From Rhododendron vialii (Eukaryota > Streptophyta > Magnoliopsida > Ericales > Ericaceae): a DNA stretch of 64,000 nucleotides. The notes below the pieces were generated by a model. The model ran no database searches and was not told the DNA's origin. It was given only the letters and a program-made list of their open reading frames with translations. Both the position numbers and the translations under genes were made by a program. The stretch lies in the NCBI RefSeq assembly GCF_030253575.1, contig NC_080568.1, forward strand, positions 2,869,501 to 2,933,500. The letters are read 5' to 3'. Positions 10,737 to 21,751 of this stretch are shown here, in pieces; within the stretch, counting starts at the first letter, position 1, and each line of letters opens with the position of its first letter.

Positions 10737-11117
10737 AGGTAACAATTCAAACTCATATTTTTTAATTCATCCACTTATAATCTAATTTAATCTATTTATA
10801 TTATGTGATGGGTTGATATGGGTTCAATCCATATTTATATAGATTTAAATGAATTGAGAGTGAGTTCAACGTGGGTTGGAATTAAAATGGCCCAACACCT
10901 CTTTCTCTTTCAGTCCGCACTCTCTCCTCCGTCTCTCTCTCTCTAACTGGATATAACACGAGTTTGGATCAAGCATTGACACAATGAAAATGACATGGAG
11001 GTGACAAATAATGCAATAATCCTATATTTTTGCTATTACTGTATTATTTTCTGTTGACAAATCCCTCCACCAAAAGTTAATCGCCTCCTCTGCCGGACCA
11101 AATTCGGTCCTCTTTAT
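10737..11117. other. Intergenic, low-complexity tracts
   Basis: AT-rich sequence with a CT-rich stretch (CTCCGTCTCTCTCTCTCTAA near 10926). No gene is seen until the DMP-like fragment on the minus strand. Confidence 0.5.
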
Positions 11118-11234
11118 TCACGCCAGCCCCAGCGGCAGATTCATCACCAACACATTCTCATCAACTCCAGCTCCAGGGAAAAGGCACCCCTGCACCTCAG
11201 AATCGCTCAGAGCGAAGATCAAGAACACGAACAC

Positions 11235-11564
11235 TGTTGTAACGAACGCTATGAATGCAAGCTAAGAACGAGAAATTGAAAACTAAACAAGAAATCACAA
11301 AGACACAAGATATACGTGGTTCCCCAAATTGGGTACGTCCACGGGCGAGGAGAGAGAGGATTCACTAACCAACGTGAAGAAGAGATACAAAGAGCCGGCT
11401 ATGATCCGTAACTCGTCTAGAAAGGCCACCAATATGACAGCCCCAAAAGGATACCATAGAAGTTCCCCAAAAGCCCTATTTATAATAGGCTACATAAATA
11501 GGAGCAACATAGTTAACCAATGTGGGACTAAAGAATACAAGGCATAAACAAGGCATTCCCAACA
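11235..11564 (-). repeat. 3' LTR of the Copia element
   Basis: 330 bp, apparently identical to 15662-15991. Each LTR carries TATAAATA on the minus strand (here about 11477-11484), a likely TATA box in the element's transcriptional direction. Confidence 0.95.
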
Positions 11565-11658
11565 ATTCTCCACCTTGACTTGAATTCCACCGAACTAAAT
11601 CACCAAATATAGCTATCCCCTTCTAACCTCTCACTCGCCAAATGCCCCCGAGGGGCGA

Positions 11659-14600
11659 TCAACTGTAAATACCAAGCAAGCCCAAGCAATGCTTGAACTT
11701 GGCAACCGGAACCGGTTTAGTCAACATATCTGCTGGGTTATCTGCCGTACCCACTTTCTTCACCTCAACTTGCTTCTGTGAGATGATATCCCGAACGAAG
11801 TGATACCTGACATCGATATGCTTGGTCCTCTCATGATACATCAGATTTTTAGTCAAATGTATAGCACTCTGCGAATCACAAAATACTGAACTCACACCCT
11901 GTGTAAGACCAAGCTCACAAAGCAAACCTCTCATCCACAATGCCTCCTTCACAGCTTCAGCAATGGCCATATACTCCGCTTCTGTTGTAGACAGCGCAAC
12001 TGTAGCCTGTAAAGTAGCTTTCCAACTAATGGCACTTCCGGACAGAGTAAAGACATAACCTGTCAGAGACCTACTCTTATCGTGGTCACCGGCAAAATCC
12101 GAATCAACATAACCAACAGCATGATCACCAGAATTGACAATCCCAAACAATAGACCAACACCTGCAGTTCCGCACAAATACCGTAGTATCCATTTCACAG
12201 CCTCCCAATGTGCCTTTCCTGGACGCCCCATATAACGACTAACGACACTAACTGCATGTGAAATATCAGGACGAGTACATACCATGGCGTACATAAGGCT
12301 CCCAACTGCGCACGAATATGGAACCTGAGACATATACTTCTCCTCATCCTCCGACTGTGGTGACAACTCAGCTGAAAGTCGAAAGTGTGCTGCCAAAGGG
12401 GTACTGACTGGCTTCGAGTTCTGCATGGCAAAGCGCTCAAGCACTTTAAGAACATAAGACTTCTGATTCAAAAATAGTTTGCCAGCTACTCGATCTCTGC
12501 AAATCTCCATACCCAAAATACGTTTTGCTGCACCCAAATCTTTCATCTCAAATTCACCACCTAACTGTTGTTTCAACCTGTTGATTTCTGATACACTCTT
12601 GGCAGCAATAAGCATATCATCAACATACAACAGTAGATAAACAAATGAACCATCTGAAAGTTTTCGAAAATACACACAACTGTCATACTCACTCCTAGAA
12701 TATGACTGGCTTATCATAAAAGTATCAAACCGCTTATACCACTGCCTAGGGGATTGTTTGAGGCCATACAAAGACTTACGAAGTAAACAAACGTGATCCT
12801 CCTTACCAGAAACAACAAATCCCTCAGGCTGACGCATATAAATCTGTTCTTCAAGCTCGCCGTGCAAAAACGCAGTTTTGACATCAAGTTGCTCTAACTC
12901 AAGATCATAACATGCAACAATAGCAAGTATAGTGCGAATGGAACTATGTTTTACAACTGGTGAAAATACCTCATTGTAATCAACACCCTCCTTCTGGCTG
13001 TATCCTTTCGCCACTAGCCGAGCTTTAAACCGAGCGTCTTCTACCCCTGGAATACCTGGTTTGCGCTTGAAGATCCACTTGCATCCAACAATCCTCTTCC
13101 CTTTCAGCGGTTCTACTAACTCCCATGTCTGATTCTTCTGAAGAGACTCAATCTCCTCATTCATAGCAACAAACCACTGTGCAGACTCAGTGCTCGAAAT
13201 AGCTTCCGTATAGCTGGAAGGCTCTTCATACTCAACTGTCTCAGCAACTGATAAAGCATAGGCCACCATCTCAGAATAAGCCGAATACCTTTCAGGAGGC
13301 CGAATCTCCCTCCTTGGCCTATCTTTAGCAATAGTGCGTGGTTGCTCAACTAACGCATCAACCTCTGTGTCTGAACTCTTGAACTCCTCTTCAATTGGCT
13401 TCTCAATATGCTTCTTCCCTGAGTCGAAAGATTCACCCATAAACTCCACCTGCTTTGGAACACTATGTTCCTGAACTGTATCATCAACCTGCTTAGACCC
13501 CTTAATCAGATAATTTTCATCAAAAGTCACATCCCTACTGATCAAAAACTTCAAATCATCAGAGCACCACAACCTGTACCCTTTGACACCTGCTGCATAA
13601 CCCAAGAAAATACACTTCTTGGCCCGTGGCTCCAATTTACCCTCATTGACATGAGCGTAAGCTGGACACCCAAAAACACGCAACACAGAATAATCAGCCG
13701 GATGACCTGACCATACCTCAAACGGAGTCTTACACTCAATAGCAGTCGACGGAGACCTGTTCACCAAATAGCATGTTGTGGAAACGGCTTCAGCCCAAAA
13801 TTCTTTGCCCAATCCGGAATTGGACAACATACAACGTGCCTTCTCCAAAAGAGTCCTGTTCATTCGTTCAGCCACACCATTCTGCTGAGGGGTTTTTCTC
13901 ACTGTGTGATGCCTCACAATGCCCTCATCACTGCAGAACCTATCAAACTCACCAAGACAAAACTCCATACCATTGTCAGTTCTCAAACGTTTTATTTTCT
14001 TACCAGTCTGATTCTCAATCAAAGTTTTAAACTGTTTGAATGTATTAAAGGCGTCACTCTTATGTTTCAACATATACACCCAAACTTTACGAGAGAAATC
14101 ATCTATAATACTCATAAAATATCGAAAACCACCTTTAGAAGTTACCTCTGCGGGACCCCAAAGATCCGAGTGAAAATAATCCACCGTGCCTTTGGTGCGA
14201 TGAACAGCTGTACTGAATTTTACCCTGCACTGCTTGCCGTAAACACAATGCTCACAGAAATCCAGCTTCTCAATTTTCTGGCCACATAGCAAACCCTGTT
14301 TGCTCAAAACCGTCATCCCCCTCTCGCTCATATGCCCAAGGCGCATATGCCACAAACGAGTCAAGTCTGAATCTGAAACCTTGGATGAAGCAACCGTTGC
14401 TGCAGCACCTAAAACTGTACTGCCCTGGAGTGTATAAAGGTTACCACGCTTTTGACCCTTCATCAGTACTAATGCACCCCTTGAGACTTTCAAAACTCCA
14501 CCTTCACCGAGGAATTTGCAACCATGAGAATCAAGAGCACCCAGGGATATAAGATTTTTCTTCAAATCCGGAACATGTCGAACCTCAGATAAAGTCCTAA

Positions 14601-15603
14601 CAATACCGTCATGCATCCTAAGCTGAATCGTTCCTGAACCAACAGTCTTACAGGCCATGTTGTTGCCCATCAAAACTGTACCACCATTGACCGCCTCATA
14701 AGTAGAAAACCACTCTCTATGCGGACACATATGGTATGAACATCCAGAATCTAGAATCCACTCGGTATTAGAGCGAGAATCGCCCTCTGTAACTGATAAC
14801 ACATTATCTGACTCATCTGAACTTTCAGCAATTCCAGCAATTACTTTACCCCCTTTCTGGTCTTCTTTTTCCTTCTCTTTGAGTTTTAAACAGTCACTTT
14901 TCCAGTGCCCGGGTTTCTTGCAATAATTACACTTTCCCTTCTTCTTACCTGATGACTTGGATCTTCCCCTATTACTCGACTCCACCCTTTCTGTTGTTCT
15001 TCCCCTAACAAATAAACCCTCCGCATGGGCATCACCCTCACCTGACACTTTTTTCCTCAATTCTTTCGAATATAGGCTGGCCTTAACATCCTCCATGGAT
15101 ATCGTGTCTTTGCCATACAATAGGGTTGTAACAAAGTGCTCATACGAAAGTGGTAAAGAACATAGCAAAATTAGGGCTTGGTCCTCATCCTCAATTTTAC
15201 TATCAATATTTTTCAGATCCATAATAATACGGTTGAACTCGTCTAAATGATCTTTAACAGGTATACCTTCTCGCATACGAAACGTATAAAGACGTTGTTT
15301 GAGATATAACCTGTTGGTGAGCGACTTCGTCATATATATGCCTTCCAACTTCAGCCAAATTCCTGCTGCTGAAGTTTCTTCTTCCACCTCGCGAAGAACG
15401 TCATCTGCCAGACTCAACTGAATAGAACTCAGAGCTTTGGCATCCGTATCATCCCAATCTTCCTCTTTGATTCCAGAACTAGTCTTGCCTAACAAAACCT
15501 TGTGCAATCCTTGTTGGGTTAGCAGAGCCTTCATCTTTACTCTCCAAAGACTGAAACTGCTGCTCTGCCCATCAAACTTCGCAATCTCAAATTTAGCCGC
15601 CAT
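11659..15603 (-). CDS. Copia gag-pol polyprotein, 1314 aa
   Basis: Single uninterrupted polyprotein. Domain order: gag (about 1-220, with LTNRLYLKQRLYTFRM); CCHC zinc knuckle CNYCKKPGHWKSDC at about 225-238; aspartic protease with DSGCSYHM at about 285; integrase with an HHCC region from about 419 and catalytic D480, D543 and E579 (D-62-D-35-E spacing); reverse transcriptase with YVDD at 993-996; and RNase H with YVDSDFAGD and STTEAEYMA. Integrase before reverse transcriptase defines Copia. The protease and gag resemble the Tork/Tnt1 group (inference). The frame opens two codons upstream with GTG; I chose the first ATG, at 15603. No stop or frameshift is visible. Confidence 0.96.
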   Translation of the reverse strand: MAAKFEIAKFDGQSSSFSLWRVKMKALLTQQGLHKVLLGKTSSGIKEEDWDDTDAKALSSIQLSLADDVLREVEEETSAAGIWLKLEGIYMTKSLTNRLYLKQRLYTFRMREGIPVKDHLDEFNRIIMDLKNIDSKIEDEDQALILLCSLPLSYEHFVTTLLYGKDTISMEDVKASLYSKELRKKVSGEGDAHAEGLFVRGRTTERVESSNRGRSKSSGKKKGKCNYCKKPGHWKSDCLKLKEKEKEDQKGGKVIAGIAESSDESDNVLSVTEGDSRSNTEWILDSGCSYHMCPHREWFSTYEAVNGGTVLMGNNMACKTVGSGTIQLRMHDGIVRTLSEVRHVPDLKKNLISLGALDSHGCKFLGEGGVLKVSRGALVLMKGQKRGNLYTLQGSTVLGAAATVASSKVSDSDLTRLWHMRLGHMSERGMTVLSKQGLLCGQKIEKLDFCEHCVYGKQCRVKFSTAVHRTKGTVDYFHSDLWGPAEVTSKGGFRYFMSIIDDFSRKVWVYMLKHKSDAFNTFKQFKTLIENQTGKKIKRLRTDNGMEFCLGEFDRFCSDEGIVRHHTVRKTPQQNGVAERMNRTLLEKARCMLSNSGLGKEFWAEAVSTTCYLVNRSPSTAIECKTPFEVWSGHPADYSVLRVFGCPAYAHVNEGKLEPRAKKCIFLGYAAGVKGYRLWCSDDLKFLISRDVTFDENYLIKGSKQVDDTVQEHSVPKQVEFMGESFDSGKKHIEKPIEEEFKSSDTEVDALVEQPRTIAKDRPRREIRPPERYSAYSEMVAYALSVAETVEYEEPSSYTEAISSTESAQWFVAMNEEIESLQKNQTWELVEPLKGKRIVGCKWIFKRKPGIPGVEDARFKARLVAKGYSQKEGVDYNEVFSPVVKHSSIRTILAIVACYDLELEQLDVKTAFLHGELEEQIYMRQPEGFVVSGKEDHVCLLRKSLYGLKQSPRQWYKRFDTFMISQSYSRSEYDSCVYFRKLSDGSFVYLLLYVDDMLIAAKSVSEINRLKQQLGGEFEMKDLGAAKRILGMEICRDRVAGKLFLNQKSYVLKVLERFAMQNSKPVSTPLAAHFRLSAELSPQSEDEEKYMSQVPYSCAVGSLMYAMVCTRPDISHAVSVVSRYMGRPGKAHWEAVKWILRYLCGTAGVGLLFGIVNSGDHAVGYVDSDFAGDHDKSRSLTGYVFTLSGSAISWKATLQATVALSTTEAEYMAIAEAVKEALWMRGLLCELGLTQGVSSVFCDSQSAIHLTKNLMYHERTKHIDVRYHFVRDIISQKQVEVKKVGTADNPADMLTKPVPVAKFKHCLGLLGIYS

Positions 15604-15661
15604 AGCCACAATCGGAAACGAAACCCTAGTTTTTTTGCAACCTAAGGCTTTGATACCAGTT

Positions 15662-15991
15662 TGTTGTAACGAACGCTATGAATGCAAGCTAAGAACGAGA
15701 AATTGAAAACTAAACAAGAAATCACAAAGACACAAGATATACGTGGTTCCCCAAATTGGGTACGTCCACGGGCGAGGAGAGAGAGGATTCACTAACCAAC
15801 GTGAAGAAGAGATACAAAGAGCCGGCTATGATCCGTAACTCGTCTAGAAAGGCCACCAATATGACAGCCCCAAAAGGATACCATAGAAGTTCCCCAAAAG
15901 CCCTATTTATAATAGGCTACATAAATAGGAGCAACATAGTTAACCAATGTGGGACTAAAGAATACAAGGCATAAACAAGGCATTCCCAACA
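15662..15991 (-). repeat. 5' LTR of the Copia element
   Basis: 330-bp promoter-bearing LTR of the minus-strand element. A TATAAATA lies at about 15904-15911 on the minus strand. The primer-binding site follows directly inside. TGTTG/CAACA ends and the AACAC duplication define its outer edge. Confidence 0.95.
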
Positions 15992-16095
15992 AACACCGAC
16001 ATAAAGGCGTGAACGAAGTCGACGCAACTGAGTTTATACCTCGCTAGATCCTTCGCTTTCTCCCTATCCTCGCCGTCGCCGTTGAAAATGTACAT

Positions 16096-19000
16096 TTAAG
16101 GAAAGGAAAACAGAGACCAAATTTTCCACTTTATTACAACAAAATATTGGTAAAAGTAAATAAAAAAAAATACATTTTCAATTCTTTTGTCGAGACGAAC
16201 TAACAGGGATAAAAAGTTTGTCGCAAAACAAGCAAATATAAAAAAAATTGAATAGAGACCAAAAAAAAGTTACTTGACTTTTTAATCCAAACCTAAGTGA
16301 TAGCTTTGGCAAACGACCGAAACTGTACAATCGGTGCAATCATCGCCTTTCAAACAATTCTCCGGTGCAGCCTCTGACTCCTCGTCGAAGTTACATTACT
16401 GTTTGGAAATGGGAAAAAAAAAGAGAGTAAAAATCTGATTTTTTAAAAGTTTTTTTAGCCTCTAGTTGCTTCATTTTTATTCAAAATAAAATTGAGTTTT
16501 AATAATAAAATTTTACTTTTCTGAAGCCCTTTATTGAGACAAATCAGAGGTTGGAAGGGGGAAAAAAGGAAAAAAGAAATGGGTTGGGTCGGGCGGGTTT
16601 GAGTTTGGCTTGACCCATATTTGACCGGACTCATTTCAATCCGTTTACTTTTTGACCCATATTTGACCCATGATCCGTTTCAACCCATCCAGACCAGCTC
16701 GTTTGCCACCTCTAGTTTTATTAATAAAAAATTAGTTTAAGGCCCATTATAGAGAACTTGTAATCCAGTTAGTTAACTTTTAGTTTTTGTAATCCCTCTA
16801 GTCCACTAATATAGTTTAGTAAGGCCTTAAGTTCACTTCTTTTAAAAAAGAAACTAAACCAAGACAAAAATGTTCTCCTATATAAACTGTCATATAGAGA
16901 GAAACCCTAGACCAAAAATAAATCTAGAGCACAAGCTGCACAACCTCCTATCTTCCCCTCCCCCCCCCCCCCCCCCCGAAATTAGTCATTAGCGCATATG
17001 GTGAACTTAACAATCGGGTGGTGGTGGTGGTGGTTACGTGATTGTAACAAGATTGAAAAAAATAAAAATAATAAAAATTTGTATTAACTAAACAAGACCC
17101 TTGTTTCATTTACATAAAATAGTTTTGTCATTGAAATTATTAGTGAACTACAAGGGTTAAGAACTTTAGAAGTGAACTAATGGAGTTAGAAACATGCTAT
17201 AGTAGACCTCGCAAAAATTCTCTTTAGTTTTTTTGCTTGGAAATTATTCTTAGGGCTACATAGATGCCGACAGCTTCAAAGAAAGTGAAGGGTCGGATTC
17301 ACGAACCTTCGTTGAGCGAGTATTAGGAACATCAGAGTAAGAGATGGTCGAAGAAAGAAATAGAATTGGTTCCTCGCAAAAAAATTAGCTGATTTCGATA
17401 TCAGTAAAACTTTTTTAGAATTCGTAAGGTCTCTACGGATGTTGAAAAAGCTCTTATGGATATCGGACTGAACTACTTCTTTATATGAACCCATAAAACA
17501 ACATTTTAACAATAATTTGCGGTTTGAATCATTTTTTGAAATCCGAAATGAACCCCGCAAAATCATTAAACATGATGTGGTGGGAAGAACAAGCCAAACA
17601 AGGATTAAATGAATAAGATGGTGTCATTTCTTTTGTGCTTGAAACGGCATAGTTTGAAGCATAGCAGCAATCTGCTGTCCCTGAGGGGCAGCAGGCCCCC
17701 CGGTTCCAGACTTTTAGGCTATGTTTGATAAGTGTGTTGGATTAAATTAATAAGGAGGTGGAATTGGTAATAAGATGGAATTAATAAGAAGAGGGAAGGC
17801 ACGAGGAAGGATCCGAACCCAAAAAAAAAAACACAAAAGAACAATAGTATGTACCCACCGATTCTCTGTATTTTTCTATGAGTTCTGTTATAGGGGTTGA
17901 CGGTTCCCGTAGAGAAATCGTACCGACAGCCGTGCCGGGCAGTCTCCGACTACAAGACGGCCAATCTGAACCGTCCAAAAAATCTATAAAAAAAAACTAG
18001 GGGCTTGCATGAGAATCAATGGCATCCGATGCATGTAGGGTATTTGATTTTTATACTTTGTTTGAATATTTACTTTTAAGATTTTTCTTATCTATAAAAA
18101 TCCAAAAAGTAAAAATATTGCGGATGACCAAAAAGATAACCTAAATACATGAAAATCATAATTGTAGCTTCTATTAATTATTTCTTTTATCCTTAGCATA
18201 CTTTTTTCAAACTTGAGTACTTTCTAATTCAATTTTATGATTACTTCTTGTTGAGACAAACTAAAAAAAATTTAAACTTTGTCCGAATGTTGAATAAAAT
18301 CCCTTCAGATGGAGAAACCAGAATTCCTAGTAGGTTTTTTTTTTTTTCTTAATCTTTTGCAATTGTCTTTTTTCGGAACTTGGTCCGATTGTTGTTCTTT
18401 CTTTTCTTTAAAAAAAATCCTCATCAAGATAGACTAAAATTATGGAGTAATAAAAAAATTGACTCATAGCTGTAAAAAGTTCATTGCAGATAAAAAAAAA
18501 ATCGCTGCTTTTTATCCTTAGTGTATTTCTTTACCAAACTTGGGGGTGTTTCCGGTAGTGAAAATTTTGTAGATTTTTATTTGTGGTTGGAAAGTTGTTA
18601 AGTGTTTCTAGTAGTGAATAAGTTGTTGTAAAATGTCAAGTTATTTCTGGTAGTGAATAAGTTGTTGATAGATTTGTGAGTAGAGTTACTATAGCAAAAA
18701 ATATTTTTGTTGACAACTTTTTGTTAGTGGAAACGAGATGGTAAAATGCTGAAACTTTTTTATTAGTGAAAATGAAATGGTAAAATACGTTAAGTTTTTT
18801 GTGGTTTTCGTTAGTGGATTCACCCCTTGGTAATTTTTCCTGGGGGAATTTTAGCCCTCTTTTTGATCATTTATTGTAATTTTTAAAAGCACGGTTCAGT
18901 TTATTATTCTACTTATTTAATTCATCATTTTGAGGTGGTTCTTAAGAGATGCAGTTCTTAACTTACATTAAATTCTAACTATTCATGTTAAAAAATGCCT

Positions 19001-19460
19001 ATTTTCTTTGTTGTTAAATCTTAAAGGAGGACAAAATAAGATAAGAAATTAAATTAGCTGAATCTTTTATTTTGGTTACTCTTTTTGGTCATGAAAAAAT
19101 TATTACGTTACAGATTTGTACATACAAGACGACTAAAAACACATACTTCGACCAAATATAAAAATGAACTGACGATAAGTAGTTTACAAAAAAATCCAAA
19201 TTTTTAACTTTTTCTATTAAATACTTTCAGAATAATAAAATACTCCGTATTATACTACAAGAATATGTGTTAATATAAAGAAGGGAAGGTCAATTCAGTT
19301 TAAATATGGTTGTGATAAAGGGTACAACTGTATATTAATTTGTACAATAGGGATGGTGATTATAATTTCTAGAACTAGAGGAGAAGTTATTGTATTTGTC
19401 AGAAACCTCAGGGAAGCTCGGTGTAATTTACCTGACCTGTTTTAGGGTTTGGTGTTAGCG
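16096..19460. other. Intergenic DNA with transposon remnants
   Basis: No gene is supported. Visible pieces: a TTTGCCACCTCTAG end near 16700-16714, typical of hAT-like elements, after repeated TGACCCATATTTGACC; a 17-base C run at about 16961-16977; a Tourist-like left end TTAGGCTATGTTTGATAAG near 17716 without a clear partner; AT-rich stretches with A/T runs (18050-18500); and a Mutator-like end fragment at 19385-19435 related to 6674-8130. The minus-strand 96-codon frame at 17276-17566 matches nothing I recognise. Confidence 0.5.
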
Positions 19461-19469
19461 TCAAGGTTT

Positions 19470-19862
19470 TGAATACCATACCGGATAGAGTATCAATTTT
19501 CTTATTGGTATAGTACGTACCGGTACCGGTGAGATACCGGGTACCGATTCGGATTGATCGTTATTAGTGTTATTTTCCTACCTAAAAAAATTTATAGTAT
19601 AACATACACTTTTTAAAATAAAAAAAATAAAAAAATATTTCTGTATTTGTCCGATACCATCCGGTATTGCCCGATACTTGAAGAAAAATAAATTTAAAAG
19701 TAGTCCGGTATTGGCCGGTACCGTCCGGTATCTTCGATACTGTCCGGTATTGGCTGGTACCGACCGGTATTTGAGCCGAAACGGAATTAAAGGTGTGGGG
19801 TACCGAATTCTATCAAAAATGTTATGTACCGGCCGGTACAGAACGGTATTTATAACCTTGGT
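19470..19862. repeat. CCGGTA-rich repeat element
   Basis: Dense repeats of CCGGTACCG, CCGGTATTG and GATACCG in both orientations, with an AT-rich middle. The outer parts are roughly inverted (GGTTTTGAATACCATACCGG near 19466 and GAACGGTATTTATAACCTTG near 19842), so this is probably a MITE. No target duplication was established. Confidence 0.5.
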
Positions 19863-20286
19863 TAGCGTAAGGAATAAGGAGTATTAATTGGGAAATTGAT
19901 TTTAACACTCTAAAAATTGATGGAGGAGCTCTAAAACGACGTCGTTTTGTATATCAATACAGTTCAATTTTGGAGCCCCTCCATTAAATTTTTGAAGTGT
20001 CAAAATCACAATTCTATTAATTATGAGAATTGATAATGCCAAAACATTTTTGTTCCTATCAAAACTCTTTTTGTTTTTGTCAAAACTCAAGGGATATTCT
20101 TTTATTGCATGACTTAATTATCCTCAACTACATCACTTACTTTACGAAAATGCCCCTTGAAATTGTCCGTTTAGATTTGAGTCTAATGACTATTGTACAA
20201 TCGTGAGGAGCGCCAAAATCAGCTTTGTTTCTACATTTGATTTCCATTGGTGGAATCTTATGTCTTTCTTTCTTCCCCGGATCCGG

Positions 20287-20491
20287 GGGCTGTAGTGCAC
20301 CCCCCGCACTACATGTGTAGTGCGGTTCGGTTAATTTGGCCGTCTATCTTGGCAATGGACGGCTCGCATTTTCATCCTAACAACGAACGGCTAAGATTGT
20401 AGGAGTTCGGATTCAATCCGAGTCGTTCGTGCCGAGATGAACAACTGAATACTGCACTACATGGTGTAGTGCGGCGGGTGCACTACAACCC
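20287..20491. mobile_element. MITE, 205 bp, GTAGTGCACC ends
   Basis: Inverted ends GGGCTGTAGTGCACCCCCCG and CGGGTGCACTACAACCC each contain a further small palindrome (GCACTACATGTGTAGTGC at the left). It has no coding capacity and I found no clean target duplication, so I leave the superfamily open. Confidence 0.65.
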
Positions 20492-20554
20492 TTCCGATTC
20501 CTTTTTTCCCACATAATTGGATGTTAATTTGTTTGTAAATTAGATTACTACGAA

Positions 20555-20645
20555 AGGTTAACCGCCGCTCCATAAGCGCAAACCCACAACCTCACTCTTA
20601 GGACTCTAACACAAGGGAAAAAGACCAATTGAGCCAGAGCCAAGG
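20555..20645 (-). repeat. Possible tRNA-derived SINE fragment
   Basis: On the minus strand TGGCTCAATTGG fits the pol III A-box pattern. About 35 bases later comes a weak B-box-like GGTTGTGGGTT. The layout resembles the head of plant SINEs, but the B box is poor and no tail or target duplication was found. Confidence 0.25.
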
Positions 20646-20759
20646 CCAAGGTCATCTTCTCTTCCATCTCCATTAAGTTGTCCTTCCCAGGGAGGGACAG
20701 AGGGGGATGGCAATGGGACGGATTAGAGTTAGATTTAGCTTCCTTCAACCCCGTTCCAT

Positions 20760-21591
20760 TTTATATCGGATCGGAGTTGGAGCGGAAAAAGTTGGAGAGG
20801 TACCGGAGTCGGAGAATAATTGGGTCTCCATACACCATAATAATTTGACTAATTTTGTTCTTTTTAAAATATTTTGACAAGAAAACAAAATATTGATGAT
20901 TTATGAGAGTTTAAAAAAATAGAAATAAAGAAAACAAAAACATAAATTAATGTCGAAAATGGAATACTTTGCACTGTGTCCTGTTCCGGTCTAACTACCG
21001 CCCTATCTGGATTGTTCCGGACTGTTCTGGGCATTTCTCAGATCTCACCGATACCAAAAATTGAGTTATTTTTTAGATTTCTGAACACAAAAGAGGCAGA
21101 TTTTCGTGTTCTAGTGTGAAAAATAGTGGTAGAGAGACGAAAGGGCAGGTTGACGAAGAATCTTGATCGGCAAAAATGGGGATTTTCAGATGAAAGAAAC
21201 GAAGGGGAGGAAAGATGAGAGGAGGAGAGAGGTGGGAAAAAGGGGCTCGAGAGCCAAGACAATGATGACTGCTTTAATGCTTAACTTCCTCTTTATTTCT
21301 TTTCTTTTTTTAATGTTACATAATGGAGTAGTAAAAGCCTAACGATCCATTTGGATGAATGATTTATTTTTGAGTGAATAATGAGGGATGATATGTTACG
21401 TAATGTTAAGAAAAATGGCCCCACCTCTTAAGGAGACTGAATTTGCAATGAGCTATTTGGATGGTTTTTCGAGAAGGAGTATATCAAAGGTGGATATGAT
21501 AGAATTAGATGTCGAATGACTGAATTACCTCCACTTAGATTTTTAAATGATCAAAATATGTTTATTTGATTAGAATTACAGTAAATACATA
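20760..21591. other. Intergenic, no gene seen
   Basis: AT-rich sequence with GGATCGGAGTTGGAGCGG-like and TTCCGGACTGTTCTGG-like ends near 20765 and 21015 that may bound a degraded hAT-like MITE. Purine-rich tracts near 21185-21245 carry no convincing frame. Confidence 0.4.
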
Positions 21592-21751
21592 CTCACTCCG
21601 TCTCTTTTTAAGTGTTTTGCTTCGTAATTTAAACTTATTAATAAGACATCATCATTATACCTTTCACATCAACTTTTTCATCCACTTTCCCTACTTACTC
21701 CTCATCATTACACTTTTACTCACTAACTTTTCAAAATGAAATTTACTTTTA

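Larger units (their letters stand above)
11235..15991 (-). mobile_element. Complete Copia LTR retrotransposon, 4757 bp
   Basis: Two 330-bp LTRs bound it (11235-11564 and 15662-15991), with TGTTG...CAACA ends and a 5-bp target duplication AACAC (11230-11234 and 15992-15996). I see no difference between the LTRs. On the minus strand the primer-binding site TGGTATCAAAGC (complement of initiator tRNA-Met) lies at 15658-15647, three bases after the 5' LTR. A polypurine tract AAGGTGGAGAAT (11576-11565) abuts the 3' LTR. The single long frame is intact. Every expected part is present, so the copy is young and potentially mobile. Confidence 0.97.
11118..16095 (-). pseudogene. DMP (DUF679)-like gene fragment split by a Copia element
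   Basis: Reading 16095-15992 and then 11229-11118 on the minus strand, with the Copia element and one copy of its 5-bp duplication removed, gives one continuous 71-codon frame. It contains VDFVHAFMSVFVFLIFALSD, GCLFPGAG and NLPLGLA, then TGA. These match the central part of plant DMP membrane proteins (family knowledge: about 200 aa, four membrane segments; some members act in gamete fusion). The first two membrane segments are absent. TAA immediately precedes the ATG, and TGA falls where the last segment should begin. The locus was therefore probably truncated before the transposon arrived. It could instead be an exon whose partners have moved away. The in-frame junction shows the insertion itself is clean. 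Confidence 0.7.

Noticed and set aside
17276..17566. 96-codon minus-strand frame, considered as organelle-derived
   Set aside because: I could not tie it to any plastid or mitochondrial gene; AT-rich composition alone can give such a frame.
19678..19887. 69-codon frame in the CCGGTA repeat
   Set aside because: Repeats of TGRYL-like words come from the nucleotide repeat, not a protein.
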